A stretch of DNA of 7,352 bases. Origin: JAZKFP01 sp040386355 (GTDB taxonomy: Bacteria; Pseudomonadota; Gammaproteobacteria; Pseudomonadales; UBA6940). Under the pieces are notes generated by a model. It saw only the letters and a program-made list of their open reading frames with translations. It ran no database searches and was not told the DNA's origin. The stretch spans positions 1 through 7,352 of the forward strand of contig JAZKFP010000270.1 of NCBI GenBank assembly GCA_040386355.1, read 5' to 3'. The position numbers were made by a program, and so were the translations under genes. Shown piece by piece: positions 1-5,274 of the stretch; position 1 is the first letter of the stretch, and each line of letters begins with the position of its first letter.

Positions 1-1307
1 AAATTGCGTTGTTTTACTGCTTGATTTAAAGAAAGATGTTGTTTTTCTTGTAAAGTTTGAAGGGAGGTACGTTGTGCATTAATGTCGACCATCATACTTT
101 CTAAATGTTGAAAAAGTAATTTATTTTTTTGAATAACACCTTGAGAATCTTGATAAATATGTTCAATCGATGAAAGACGATCATTAACATCCTGACTGAT
201 TTCGTCAACATGATTTCTTGCGTTTTCAATTATTACTACCTTTTCTAATACGGCAGTTGAAATTTCAGCGTGTTGTTCTTGAATTGATTCAATTTTTTGA
301 ACAACATCTTCTCGTGTTTCTTGAACTTGGATTGCAAGTTCCAAAATTCTTTCTTTGTTTAAAAGTGTGTCTTTAGATAGTTTTTGAGTTTCTTTTAAGT
401 TTTCTTCAATAATAACGATTTGTTCTACGCAAAGTTGGGTCGCAGATTCCATAGCACGTAAAGCATTTTCATTTTTAATTTTCAATTCTTCTAAAATACA
501 ATATTGCTGCTTTATATCAATGAAGCGTGCTTCAGATTTTTCCACCAGATTTAACGCTCTAGCTTCGATTCCTGTAAGCATATGAATCGTACGATCTGCT
601 TTTCCAATTATTTCATGTGCCGCTATTTCTTTTTCATCGTATTTTGCAAATATATTTTTTAATTCTTCACGTAATTCTCTAACCTGTTGTAACTCTGAGT
701 TAACATTTTCAGATTGTTTATTGATTTCGGTTTTAACATCTTCACTTACTGCAAAAAGATTACGTAATTTTTGTTCAAGATCAGCAGTAATACCAAGCTT
801 ACTTTTAATAAATGCTTCTTGCTGTTCAGTCGATTCCAGTTTTTGCTGAGCTTCGTGTAATATCAATAAATGATGATCATGATTAGTTCTTAAACTTTGT
901 TGATAATTTTGAATATCATTTTGCAGCGCTTGAATTTGCTGCATAAATATTTCACAGCCATGAATATCGGTATTTAATCGATGTTTTAAGCTATTGGAAT
1001 CTTTTGATAATCCACAATGCTCTTCTAACAAAAGCTTTAACACTTCTTTTGTTTCAAAAGTTTCTTTTATTAATTGATGTAAATGATCAGCATCAATTTG
1101 AATTTTATTTAATATATCATAATGATTATTTACTGCGTTCACGCTTGGTGCTACCCACTCTAAAGAATGCTTAGAAGAATTTAGAAAATTAATATCGTCC
1201 TGCTCTGGCCATTCAGCATCAATCTCAAAATTTATTGATAAATGTGAAGATGAATTGTTTTTTTCATCTTTATTATTCTGTGAATTATTATATTGGGCAT
1301 TTGGCAT
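1..1307 (-). CDS. long coiled-coil protein, unidentified, 3' end outside window
   Basis: On the minus strand the frame is open from an ATG at 1307-1305 to the window edge, giving 435 complete codons without a stop. The start is supported by AAAGGAG at 1320-1314 (minus strand), about 6 bases upstream. I do not recognise the family. The N-terminus (about 1-25) is Asn/Ser/Lys-rich and disordered-looking, beginning MPNAQYNNSQ, followed by an acidic stretch with Trp33 and Trp51. From about residue 60 to the edge it is almost entirely Glu/Gln/Lys/Leu/Ile heptad-like sequence, for example QQVRELREELKNIF near 207-220 and NVNSELQQVRELREEL before it. There is no signal peptide, membrane segment or enzyme motif. 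The visible part is therefore a soluble rod-like coiled coil. It could be a structural or cytoskeleton-like protein, an SMC-like scaffold, or a secreted effector; the sequence does not decide. The gene is transcribed divergently from the PilZ gene. Certain as a gene, unknown in function. Confidence 0.85.
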   Translation of the reverse strand, partial: MPNAQYNNSQNNKDEKNNSSSHLSINFEIDAEWPEQDDINFLNSSKHSLEWVAPSVNAVNNHYDILNKIQIDADHLHQLIKETFETKEVLKLLLEEHCGLSKDSNSLKHRLNTDIHGCEIFMQQIQALQNDIQNYQQSLRTNHDHHLLILHEAQQKLESTEQQEAFIKSKLGITADLEQKLRNLFAVSEDVKTEINKQSENVNSELQQVRELREELKNIFAKYDEKEIAAHEIIGKADRTIHMLTGIEARALNLVEKSEARFIDIKQQYCILEELKIKNENALRAMESATQLCVEQIVIIEENLKETQKLSKDTLLNKERILELAIQVQETREDVVQKIESIQEQHAEISTAVLEKVVIIENARNHVDEISQDVNDRLSSIEHIYQDSQGVIQKNKLLFQHLESMMVDINAQRTSLQTLQEKQHLSLNQAVKQRN

Positions 1308-1429
1308 ACAAAACTCCTTTAAACCTCACCAACATGCCTGATCGTTTTTCTCTTCGTATGGAGATTTTGCGAATCAAAGATGGTGTTGCAATGCAATTGC
1401 AAAGGACCTACCTAAAATAGTCTATTAAA

Positions 1430-1460
1430 AATATAGCTAGTTTTTTTCGGTTGACGTCAA
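1430..1460 (-). promoter_or_regulatory. candidate promoter of the coiled-coil gene
   Basis: Read on the minus strand, TTGACG (1460-1455) is followed after 19 bases by TATATT (1435-1430). The -10 matches consensus at 5 of 6 positions and the -35 at 4 of 6, but the spacer is longer than ideal. This would give a leader of roughly 115 bases before the ATG at 1307. The -35 lies in the 10-base palindrome TTGACGTCAA (1451-1460), which could also be an operator. In such AT-rich DNA chance matches are common. Confidence 0.3.
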
Positions 1461-1621
1461 GAAAGAATATAAATTAAAAGAAAGATAGAAAATAACTTGA
1501 TATCAATTAGCACTTGAAATATGAAACGATGAATTTTTATTTTTATAATATAGAAAATAATATTAATAAAAATTTTTAATTTAAAAATGCTATCAATTTT
1601 TTAGGAACTGAATGATTTTTT

Positions 1622-1650
1622 TTGGCGTCTCTAATTATATTGGCTAGAGT
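1622..1650 (+). promoter_or_regulatory. candidate promoter of the PilZ gene
   Basis: TTGGCG (1622-1627) and TAGAGT (1645-1650) are separated by exactly 17 bases and each matches sigma-70 consensus at 4 of 6 positions. Transcription would begin near 1657, giving a leader of about 70 bases that contains the palindrome at 1681-1708. The assignment rests only on matches and spacing. Confidence 0.3.
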
Positions 1651-1680
1651 CAGGAGATGAGAAAAATTAAAATGCTTTTG

Positions 1681-1708
1681 AAATGATGTTATTTAAATAA
1701 CATTATTT
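1681..1708. promoter_or_regulatory. 28-base palindrome abutting the PilZ ribosome binding site
   Basis: ATGTTATTTAAATAACAT (1686-1703) is a perfect 18-base palindrome. It extends to 1681-1708 with one mismatched pair (G1685/T1704), which would be a G-U wobble in RNA. The right arm ends 2 bases before AGGAGG (1711-1716). As DNA it could be a dimeric repressor operator. As RNA it would form an AU-rich hairpin next to the Shine-Dalgarno site. It lacks the GC stem and U-run of an intrinsic terminator. Confidence 0.5.
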
Positions 1709-1728
1709 TAAGGAGGGTGTTTAAATAT

Positions 1729-2196
1729 ATGGGTATTTCGCGCGCATCAATGTTGGAGCGTCAAGTCCCTTATTCCTTCATTCGGCACCCTCGTGGTATT
1801 CCTATTGATGTAATTCCTATCTCTGATGCCAATCAATTTAGTTTAACTTTTGAAGAAATTGGTGTTGGTGGCTTATTGATTTTTCTCGAGGAGCCTTTAC
1901 TTGAAGGAACTATTGTTGAAATTGTGATCCGTTCTATTCGTCCTGTCTTTCGAGTACGCGGCATTGTGCAGTGGTGTTACGAAAAGGGACGAGGGTTTGA
2001 AATCGGATTACAATTTGCCGATCAAGACACTGCATTTCGTGTTCGCATGATGGAACAAATTTGTCATATTGAAGCTTACCGCAAGCGTAAACAACGTCGT
2101 TTGGGCAAGCGTATGTTGCGCAAAGCTGCGGCATTTGAATGGATTCAAAGAAAAGCTAGTGATTTTCCAAATCCTCTTTCAAATAATCATTATTGA
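1729..2196 (+). CDS. PilZ-domain protein with degenerate c-di-GMP motifs
   Basis: A 155-residue cytoplasmic protein. I chose the ATG at 1729, which has AGGAGG at 1711-1716, 12 bases upstream. A GTG at 1717 is also in frame but overlaps the Shine-Dalgarno itself. The PilZ fold spans about 17-97: an N-terminal Arg cluster RHPR (19-22), alternating hydrophobic strands, EIGVGGLLI (43-51) at the place of the (D/N)xSxxG motif, and a closing GRGFEIGLQF (87-96). The C-terminal part carries CHIEAYRKRKQRR (112-124) and AAAFEWIQRKASDFP (133-147), a tail seen in many gammaproteobacterial PilZ proteins. PilZ domains usually bind c-di-GMP through RxxxR and (D/N)xSxxG. Here the first reads IRHPR and the second has Glu and Gly for Asp/Asn and Ser, so binding may be weak or absent. 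The tail is very basic. It is transcribed with the same polarity as parA, but the 313-base gap argues against tight coupling. The domain call is good; the ligand is uncertain. Confidence 0.85.
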   Translation: MGISRASMLERQVPYSFIRHPRGIPIDVIPISDANQFSLTFEEIGVGGLLIFLEEPLLEGTIVEIVIRSIRPVFRVRGIVQWCYEKGRGFEIGLQFADQDTAFRVRMMEQICHIEAYRKRKQRRLGKRMLRKAAAFEWIQRKASDFPNPLSNNHY

Positions 2197-2509
2197 AATA
2201 TTTGCAAAATTTTGAAAATAAAATGCTTGGTAATAATATGTGAGAAGTCAACGCGTAATGGTTTCTATCCGATACTGTTTTATAAATGGCATTTTATACA
2301 GAAGATGTTTCGTTCCTCGGGTAACCTATACAGGTTCATGTATTTCCAGCAAATTAATAATTTTGCAGAAGCAAAATATCTTTCGCCCTTGTTAAATCCA
2401 TAGATTAACTACTTGTCAGTTATTGAATATTAGAAAAGCGTTTCAGGAAAATCATTTTGCGTTTGGTATATACTCTGGATTCTTTTTGACGACTTAAGAG
2501 GAATCCAAG
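2197..2509. other. intergenic region between the PilZ gene and parA
   Basis: No convincing gene is present. The only plus-strand open frame (about 63 codons from a TTG) has no ribosome binding site and an unremarkable composition. A small hairpin, AACCT-atac-AGGTT, lies at 2323-2336. The last 65 bases contain a single copy of the repeat-terminal motif (2446-2473) and the parA Shine-Dalgarno, AGGA at 2499-2502. No clear terminator for the PilZ gene is visible. Confidence 0.5.
2446..2473 (+). repeat. solo copy of the repeat-terminal motif upstream of parA, possible promoter
   Basis: The sequence reads GGAAAATCATTTT, then GCGTTTGGTATATAC. It aligns at about 25 of 28 positions, with a one-base gap, to the inverse complement of 5112-5138. 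It also aligns closely to 5249-5271. Unlike those two, no inverted partner is visible nearby. It contains TGGTATATAC, compatible with an extended -10 (TGnTATA), about 37 bases before the parA start, so it may supply the parA promoter. Identity as a repeat member is clear from the sequence; promoter function is inferred. Confidence 0.55.
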
Positions 2510-3349
2510 ATGCGCAGAGTGGTTTTTAATCAAAAAGGCGGTGTTGGAAAATCAAGTTTAGCTTCAAACCTCGCAGCGATTAGTGCTTCTGAAGGATTGA
2601 AAACTCTTCTTATTGATTTAGATGCTCAATGTAATTCTACGCATTATTTAATGGGTAAAGCAGGAATCGATTGCGAGCATACGATTTGGGATTTCTTTTC
2701 TCAAACTCTAACCTTTAAGTTGCGTGCTGCACGTCCTGAAAGTTATGTGCACGATACACTTTATGAAAACCTTAAGGTTATTCCTGCAAGTCCGCGCTTA
2801 GGCGATTTACAGTCACAACTTGAATCCAAGCATAAAATTTTTAAATTTCGTGAACTGATTCGAGGTCTTGATCAATTCGATGCAATTTATATAGATACGC
2901 CACCAGCATTTAATTTTTATACATTATCGGCTCTAATTGCCGTACCTAATTGTTTAGTGCCTTTTGATTGTGATGAGTTTTCTAGACAAGCTTTATATTC
3001 GCTGTTGGAAAACATTGAAGAAATTCGTTCGGATCATAATGAAAGTCTTAAAGTGGAAGGAATCATTATTAATCAATTTCAACCACGTGCGTCTTTCCCA
3101 AAGCGTGTAGTCGATGAGCTGAGAGCTGAAGGTTTGCCACTGTTGCAATCTATGATTTCAAGCTCAGTCAAAATGCGAGAATCGCATGATGAAAATAAAC
3201 CACTTATTTACATGGCCCCAAAACATAAGCTTACTCAAGAGTTGGTAGATTTGTTCTTTGAATTACATCCACAATTGGCTGCAGTTCGTCCTCGAGTCAA
3301 TGCACAAACTCAAGCTCAAAAAGAGCTTGCTGAAGCAGATGCAGACTAA
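2510..3349 (+). CDS. orphan ParA/MinD-family ATPase
   Basis: A 279-residue cytoplasmic P-loop ATPase. AGGA at 2499-2502 lies 7 bases before the ATG, and the protein starts directly at its first strand, as usual for the family. The deviant Walker A, KGGVGKSS, is at 9-16 with signature Lys9 and catalytic Lys14. The A' motif DLDAQCNST is at 36-44, with Asp38. The Walker B segment IYIDTPP is at 126-132 with Asp129. FDCDEFSRQAL (152-162) and NQFQPRA (188-194) match a conserved stand-alone ParA group of gammaproteobacteria. ParA ATPases dimerise on ATP, bind DNA nonspecifically and position a cargo such as a plasmid, chromosome origin or protein cluster. No N-terminal helix-turn-helix is present and no ParB or parS-like site follows, so this is probably not a plasmid partition gene. 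The last 20 residues are an Ala/Gln/Glu-rich tail. Family certain; cargo unknown. Confidence 0.93.
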   Translation: MRRVVFNQKGGVGKSSLASNLAAISASEGLKTLLIDLDAQCNSTHYLMGKAGIDCEHTIWDFFSQTLTFKLRAARPESYVHDTLYENLKVIPASPRLGDLQSQLESKHKIFKFRELIRGLDQFDAIYIDTPPAFNFYTLSALIAVPNCLVPFDCDEFSRQALYSLLENIEEIRSDHNESLKVEGIIINQFQPRASFPKRVVDELRAEGLPLLQSMISSSVKMRESHDENKPLIYMAPKHKLTQELVDLFFELHPQLAAVRPRVNAQTQAQKELAEADAD

Positions 3350-3446
3350 TCAAAAGCTGCGAATATGTTCACTAAACCCAGATTGGTTTTGCGTAGGGGC
3401 TTACCTTACGAGCAGCATTTTGCGAGAAGTTTTTTTCTTTATATCG

Positions 3447-3463
3447 CCCTTATACAGAAAGGG
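3447..3463 (+). terminator. weak candidate terminator after parA
   Basis: CCCTT (3447-3451) and AAGGG (3459-3463) form a 5-base-pair stem with a 7-base loop, followed by TTTCTC. The tail is a poor U-run, and the stem doubles as the left arm of the palindromic repeat. Termination is only a possibility. Confidence 0.2.
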
Positions 3464-3557
3464 TTTCTCGTAAGCGCTTGTGAAATAAGCCCGCGCAGCA
3501 TGCTCAGTGAGCAGGTGAATGAGGAAGCAACAACCGAGAAAGTCTTTCTGTAAGGGG
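3447..3557. repeat. palindromic repeat, copy A (MITE/REP-like)
   Basis: The terminal arms, about 3447-3470 and 3535-3557, are inverted copies with two mismatches and a 2-base insertion; both contain CAGAAAG and end inward at TTTCTCG or CGAGAAA. The interior (3474-3530) reads GCGCTTGTGAAATAAGC, then CCGCGCAGCATGCTCA, then GTGAGCAGGTGAATGAG. It includes the perfect hairpin TGCTCA-g-TGAGCA. That interior is shared with copy B at 5144-5220, although the arms differ. No transposase is encoded, so it would be non-autonomous or an extragenic palindrome. Confidence 0.7.
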
Positions 3558-3566
3558 TAGAACTTT

Positions 3567-3583
3567 GTTCAGCTTAGGTTCAG
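3567..3583 (+). promoter_or_regulatory. PhoP-type binding site (GTTCAG-N5-GTTCAG)
   Basis: GTTCAG at 3567-3572 and GTTCAG at 3578-3583 are exact direct repeats with an 11-base period, one helical turn, as expected for a dimer of an OmpR/PhoP-class winged-helix regulator. With the flanking bases it reads TGTTCA-N5-GGTTCA, one base per half from the enteric PhoP box (T/G)GTTTA-N5-(T/G)GTTTA. A candidate -10 starts 11 bases downstream, close to the spacing known for directly activated PhoP promoters. The regulator encoded at 5275-5949 is the obvious candidate ligand. The site is seen directly; the binding partner is inferred. Confidence 0.65.
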
Positions 3584-3594
3584 GTTAGTCTCCG

Positions 3595-3600
3595 TACACT
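3595..3600 (+). promoter_or_regulatory. -10 element for the glycine-zipper/PepSY genes
   Basis: TACACT matches TATAAT at 4 of 6 positions. No good -35 exists at the proper distance; that position (about 3572-3577, GCTTAG) is covered by the direct repeat, which is typical of an activator-dependent promoter. The start of transcription would be near 3607, giving a leader of about 50 bases. Confidence 0.45.
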
Positions 3601-3657
3601 GCAAGCGTAGAAAAGGATAAATTCCTTAGATTCTTTGTATGTTTGGAGGCAAATTAA

Positions 3658-4524
3658 ATGGCTCATATAACTAAATTTAGCTCGACATTTTCAAAATGGA
3701 TCAATGGCTTAGCGTTTAGTCTTTGTGGCGTAATCGGCGTAACTTCAATTGCCAATGCAGATAATGAGCAGCGGTATCGTGATAATTTTAAATTTCAGCG
3801 TCATCAAGAAAATTCTTCTGGAGAAGGCCGAAGTAGCCGCTATCCAGGCTCTGGTAGTTATCGAGAAAATGATCAAAACCGACATTACTCGCACAATAAA
3901 CATCATGATAAGCATGACTCGAATCATTATGACCATAAATATCACAGGTATTCTCGACCAAATTATTATTCGCACAATACGAATGTAACTATTGTGCAGC
4001 CTCGGTATGTGCAGCCCACGTACTACTCTGGTCGGACACATGTTACGACTTATTCAAGACCATCCAATTATTCCAGTTACAATCAGATAGTCTACGATTA
4101 TGCAGATGTAGTTGATGTACAACCGATTTATCGGACTGAATATCGTCAAAGCACTGAGTCTAATTGCTGGGATGAACAAAGAGCAGTTGAGTATCAACGC
4201 AGCTCAACTACTGCTCCTATTATTGGTGGTTTAATTGGAGCAGCGCTTGGTAATGAATTAGGTCACAGTCAGACCAATAAAAAAGTTGGAGTGGTTGCAG
4301 GTGGATTGTTAGGGGCTTCGATTGGATCAAATTTTTCCACTAAATATCCAAGCCAAGTTCGCTACCAAAATGTGACTCAATGTGAGCCCGTTAATCGTCA
4401 ATACTCAGAAGAGGTGGTCGATGGTTATTGGGTGACCTATGTTTATGGTGGGCGGGAGCAGCGCATTCGAACCCATACACATCCTGGAAGTAGAATTCAG
4501 ATTGAAGTTGCTGCTCGACCTTAA
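3658..4524 (+). CDS. exported His-rich glycine-zipper (17 kDa antigen-like) protein
   Basis: A 288-residue exported protein. The ATG follows GGAGG (3645-3649) by 8 bases. A Sec signal peptide covers about 1-34, with a hydrophobic core near 17-30 and likely cleavage after ANA (32-34); there is no lipobox. A low-complexity Tyr/Ser/Arg/His region follows. Residues 76-96 contain eight His (76, 79, 82, 83, 86, 90, 93, 96), suggesting metal binding or charge-based envelope interaction. Residues about 187-225 form a glycine zipper: APIIGGLIGAALG, then VGVVAGGLLGASIG, as in Rickettsia 17 kDa antigen/2TM proteins that associate with the outer membrane. The C-terminal domain (about 233-288) carries YWVTYVYGGREQRIRT and an IQIEVAARP end, common in gammaproteobacterial glycine-zipper proteins. 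Mature Cys170 and Cys242 could pair. It is first in a probable two-gene operon behind the PhoP-type box. The precise role is unknown. Confidence 0.85.
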   Translation: MAHITKFSSTFSKWINGLAFSLCGVIGVTSIANADNEQRYRDNFKFQRHQENSSGEGRSSRYPGSGSYRENDQNRHYSHNKHHDKHDSNHYDHKYHRYSRPNYYSHNTNVTIVQPRYVQPTYYSGRTHVTTYSRPSNYSSYNQIVYDYADVVDVQPIYRTEYRQSTESNCWDEQRAVEYQRSSTTAPIIGGLIGAALGNELGHSQTNKKVGVVAGGLLGASIGSNFSTKYPSQVRYQNVTQCEPVNRQYSEEVVDGYWVTYVYGGREQRIRTHTHPGSRIQIEVAARP

Positions 4525-4545
4525 TTCTTCAAATAGGGCAACGCG

Positions 4546-4920
4546 GTGAATCTAAAAGTGTATAAATATTTTTTACTTCGATTCACCGTGCTTTTCCTAA
4601 GTCTTTCTTATATCTCATCAGTTTATGCAGATATTGGGCATGCCGAAGCAACTCGGCGTGTTCAATCAATGTATCCAGGTACTGTTCTTTCAGTGGATCA
4701 AGCCAATAAAAAAGATGGTTACCGAGTTAAATTCATTACACCTGATCATCAAATTCGAGTGCTTTGGGTGGATAGTGAATCCGGCAATGTCGGTGGATAT
4801 GGAGGTCAAAGCGGAAATAATTTAAATCAAAAAGATTTTTTCGAGACAAACCGTCCTTATCAAAATAATCAACAAACAGAATCGCTTAGAAACCGTCATT
4901 ACGAATACAGAAACCGTTAA
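4546..4920 (+). CDS. exported PepSY-like small protein
   Basis: A 124-residue periplasmic protein starting at GTG 4546, with a weak AGGG (4535-4538) 7 bases upstream. An in-frame GTG at 4558 is a less likely alternative because it shortens the basic n-region. The signal peptide has Lys4, Lys7 and Arg12, a hydrophobic core at 14-24 and cleavage after VYA (26-28). Residues about 30-85 fit a single PepSY domain: HAEATRRVQSMYPGTVLSVDQ, a GYRVKFIT strand, then IRVLWVDSESGNVGG. The remaining 40 residues are polar, Asn/Gln/Arg-rich and probably disordered. PepSY proteins are periplasmic and often encoded beside two-component systems, where some modulate the sensor or sequester ligands. It sits 21 bases after the glycine-zipper gene, so it is probably cotranscribed, and upstream of the regulator/kinase pair. 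The domain call is reasonable; the function is inferred from context. Confidence 0.8.
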   Translation: MNLKVYKYFLLRFTVLFLSLSYISSVYADIGHAEATRRVQSMYPGTVLSVDQANKKDGYRVKFITPDHQIRVLWVDSESGNVGGYGGQSGNNLNQKDFFETNRPYQNNQQTESLRNRHYEYRNR

Positions 4921-4938
4921 ATTAAAATAATTTTCTAG

Positions 4939-5120
4939 GGTATATACCCGTAGCGAATGAAAATTAGGTGTTTATCATGATCTTTTTTTCCACTTGCTGT
5001 GTTGCTTTTCCTTGCGTAAAGCTTTGGCTACGCAGCGTCAAAGCGCCTTGCGATTGAAAAAAAATATTCATGCTAAACCGTTTCACTTAACCTAATTTTC
5101 AAACGCTACGGGTATATACC
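4939..5120. repeat. 182-base palindromic element with 30-base inverted arms
   Basis: Left arm 4939-4968 begins GGTATATACCCGTAGCG, then runs to TGAAAATTAGG. Right arm 5091-5120 is its reverse complement at 28 of 30 positions. Pairing continues imperfectly inward (CATGA plus T-run at 4976-4989 against A-run plus TCATG near 5057-5072). The centre can form GCTTTG/CAAAGC (5021-5026 and 5039-5044) or GCGTA/TACGC (5014-5018 and 5029-5033). The whole element is thus one long foldback, as in MITEs or NEMIS/ERIC-type repeats. No transposase and no obvious target duplication were found. Confidence 0.8.
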
Positions 5121-5271
5121 AAACGTAAATGGTTTTCCCAAAGGCGCTGCGAAATAAGCTCGCGCAGCATACTTGCTCTTGTTTTTAAAAGAACATGTGA
5201 GCAGGCGAATAAGCATGCAATAAATGCCTTGCGAACGGCATTTTGCATGAAAACCATTTGCGTTTGGTATA
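5111..5271. repeat. palindromic repeat, copy B, abutting the regulator start
   Basis: The terminal arms 5115-5137 and 5249-5271 are inverted copies at 22 of 23 positions (CCAAACGTAAATGGTTTTC against GAAAACCATTTGCGTTTGG). The interior (5144-5220) shares GAAATAAGC-YCGCGCAGCAT and GTGAGCAGGYGAATRAG with copy A at 3474-3530. It differs by an insert that forms a TGTTTTT/AAAGAACA hairpin at the apex. Another hairpin, AAATGCC/GGCATTT, lies at 5222-5243. The right arm ends 3 bases before the regulator ATG and contains TGGTATAAT (5265-5273). Confidence 0.8.
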
Positions 5272-5273
5272 AT
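5265..5273 (+). promoter_or_regulatory. extended -10 sequence inside the repeat arm
   Basis: TGGTATAAT is a perfect extended -10 (TGnTATAAT). Its position is awkward: transcription would start near 5280, after the first base of the ATG at 5275, so it could not produce a message for the full-length regulator unless initiation is unusually close. It may be a by-product of the repeat sequence, or may feed an internal start. Confidence 0.3.
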
Positions 5274-5274
5274 T

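Larger units (their letters stand above)
1308..1728. other. AT-rich divergent intergenic spacer
   Basis: This spacer separates the divergent coiled-coil and PilZ genes. I find no convincing coding frame in it. It holds candidate promoters for both genes, a 28-base palindrome just before the PilZ ribosome binding site, and a small TTGCAA-based repeat at 1386-1402. The stretch at about 1500-1620 is almost pure A/T, which would fit a curved or nucleoid-protein-bound region. Nothing else is supportable. Confidence 0.6.
3350..3657. other. intergenic region between parA and the glycine-zipper gene
   Basis: The first third has only weak hairpins, AAACC/GGTTT at 3374-3389 and CTTACGAG (3405-3412) paired with CTCGTAAG (3467-3474). 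The middle is the palindromic repeat at 3447-3557. The last 100 bases hold the PhoP-type direct repeat, a candidate -10, a small AAGGA/TCCTT hairpin (3613-3627) and the strong Shine-Dalgarno GGAGG (3645-3649). Short open frames here have no credible start and cross the repeat, so I do not call them. Confidence 0.6.
4921..5274. other. repeat-filled spacer between the PepSY gene and the regulator
   Basis: All but about 20 bases at the left end and 3 bases at the right are occupied by two abutting palindromic repeats (4939-5120 and 5111-5271), which share the palindrome GGTATATACC at 5111-5120. No coding frame is credible. There is no clean GC hairpin plus U-run terminator, so read-through from the upstream operon into the regulator is possible and would place long stem-loops in the message. 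Confidence 0.65.

Noticed and set aside
1235..1420. 61-codon plus-strand frame overlapping the start of the coiled-coil gene
   Set aside because: Half of it is antisense to the well-supported minus-strand gene and its start has no ribosome binding site.
2212..2403. 63-codon plus-strand frame between the PilZ gene and parA
   Set aside because: It starts at TTG without a Shine-Dalgarno, has no recognisable motif, and is easily explained by chance in AT-rich DNA.
3258..3553. Overlapping short plus-strand frames at the end of parA and in the repeat
   Set aside because: They run through the parA 3' end or the palindromic repeat, lack starts with ribosome binding sites, and show no protein-like composition.
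2350..3660. Plasmid partition locus around parA
   Set aside because: No ParB gene, no replication gene and no parS-like TGTTTCACGTGAAACA site; flanking genes look chromosomal.
3745..4041. 98-codon minus-strand open frame opposite the glycine-zipper gene
   Set aside because: It is Ile/Met-rich, an artefact of the His/Tyr/Asn codons on the other strand, has no credible ribosome binding site, and the plus-strand protein has a clear signal peptide and domains.
5070..5095. Second PhoP-type box on the minus strand (GTTAAG...GTTTAG)
   Set aside because: The half-sites are 13 rather than 11 bases apart, lie inside the palindromic element and point away from the regulator.
3447..5271. CRISPR array
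   Set aside because: The repeats are few, long, palindromic, far apart and not regularly spaced; no cas genes are present.
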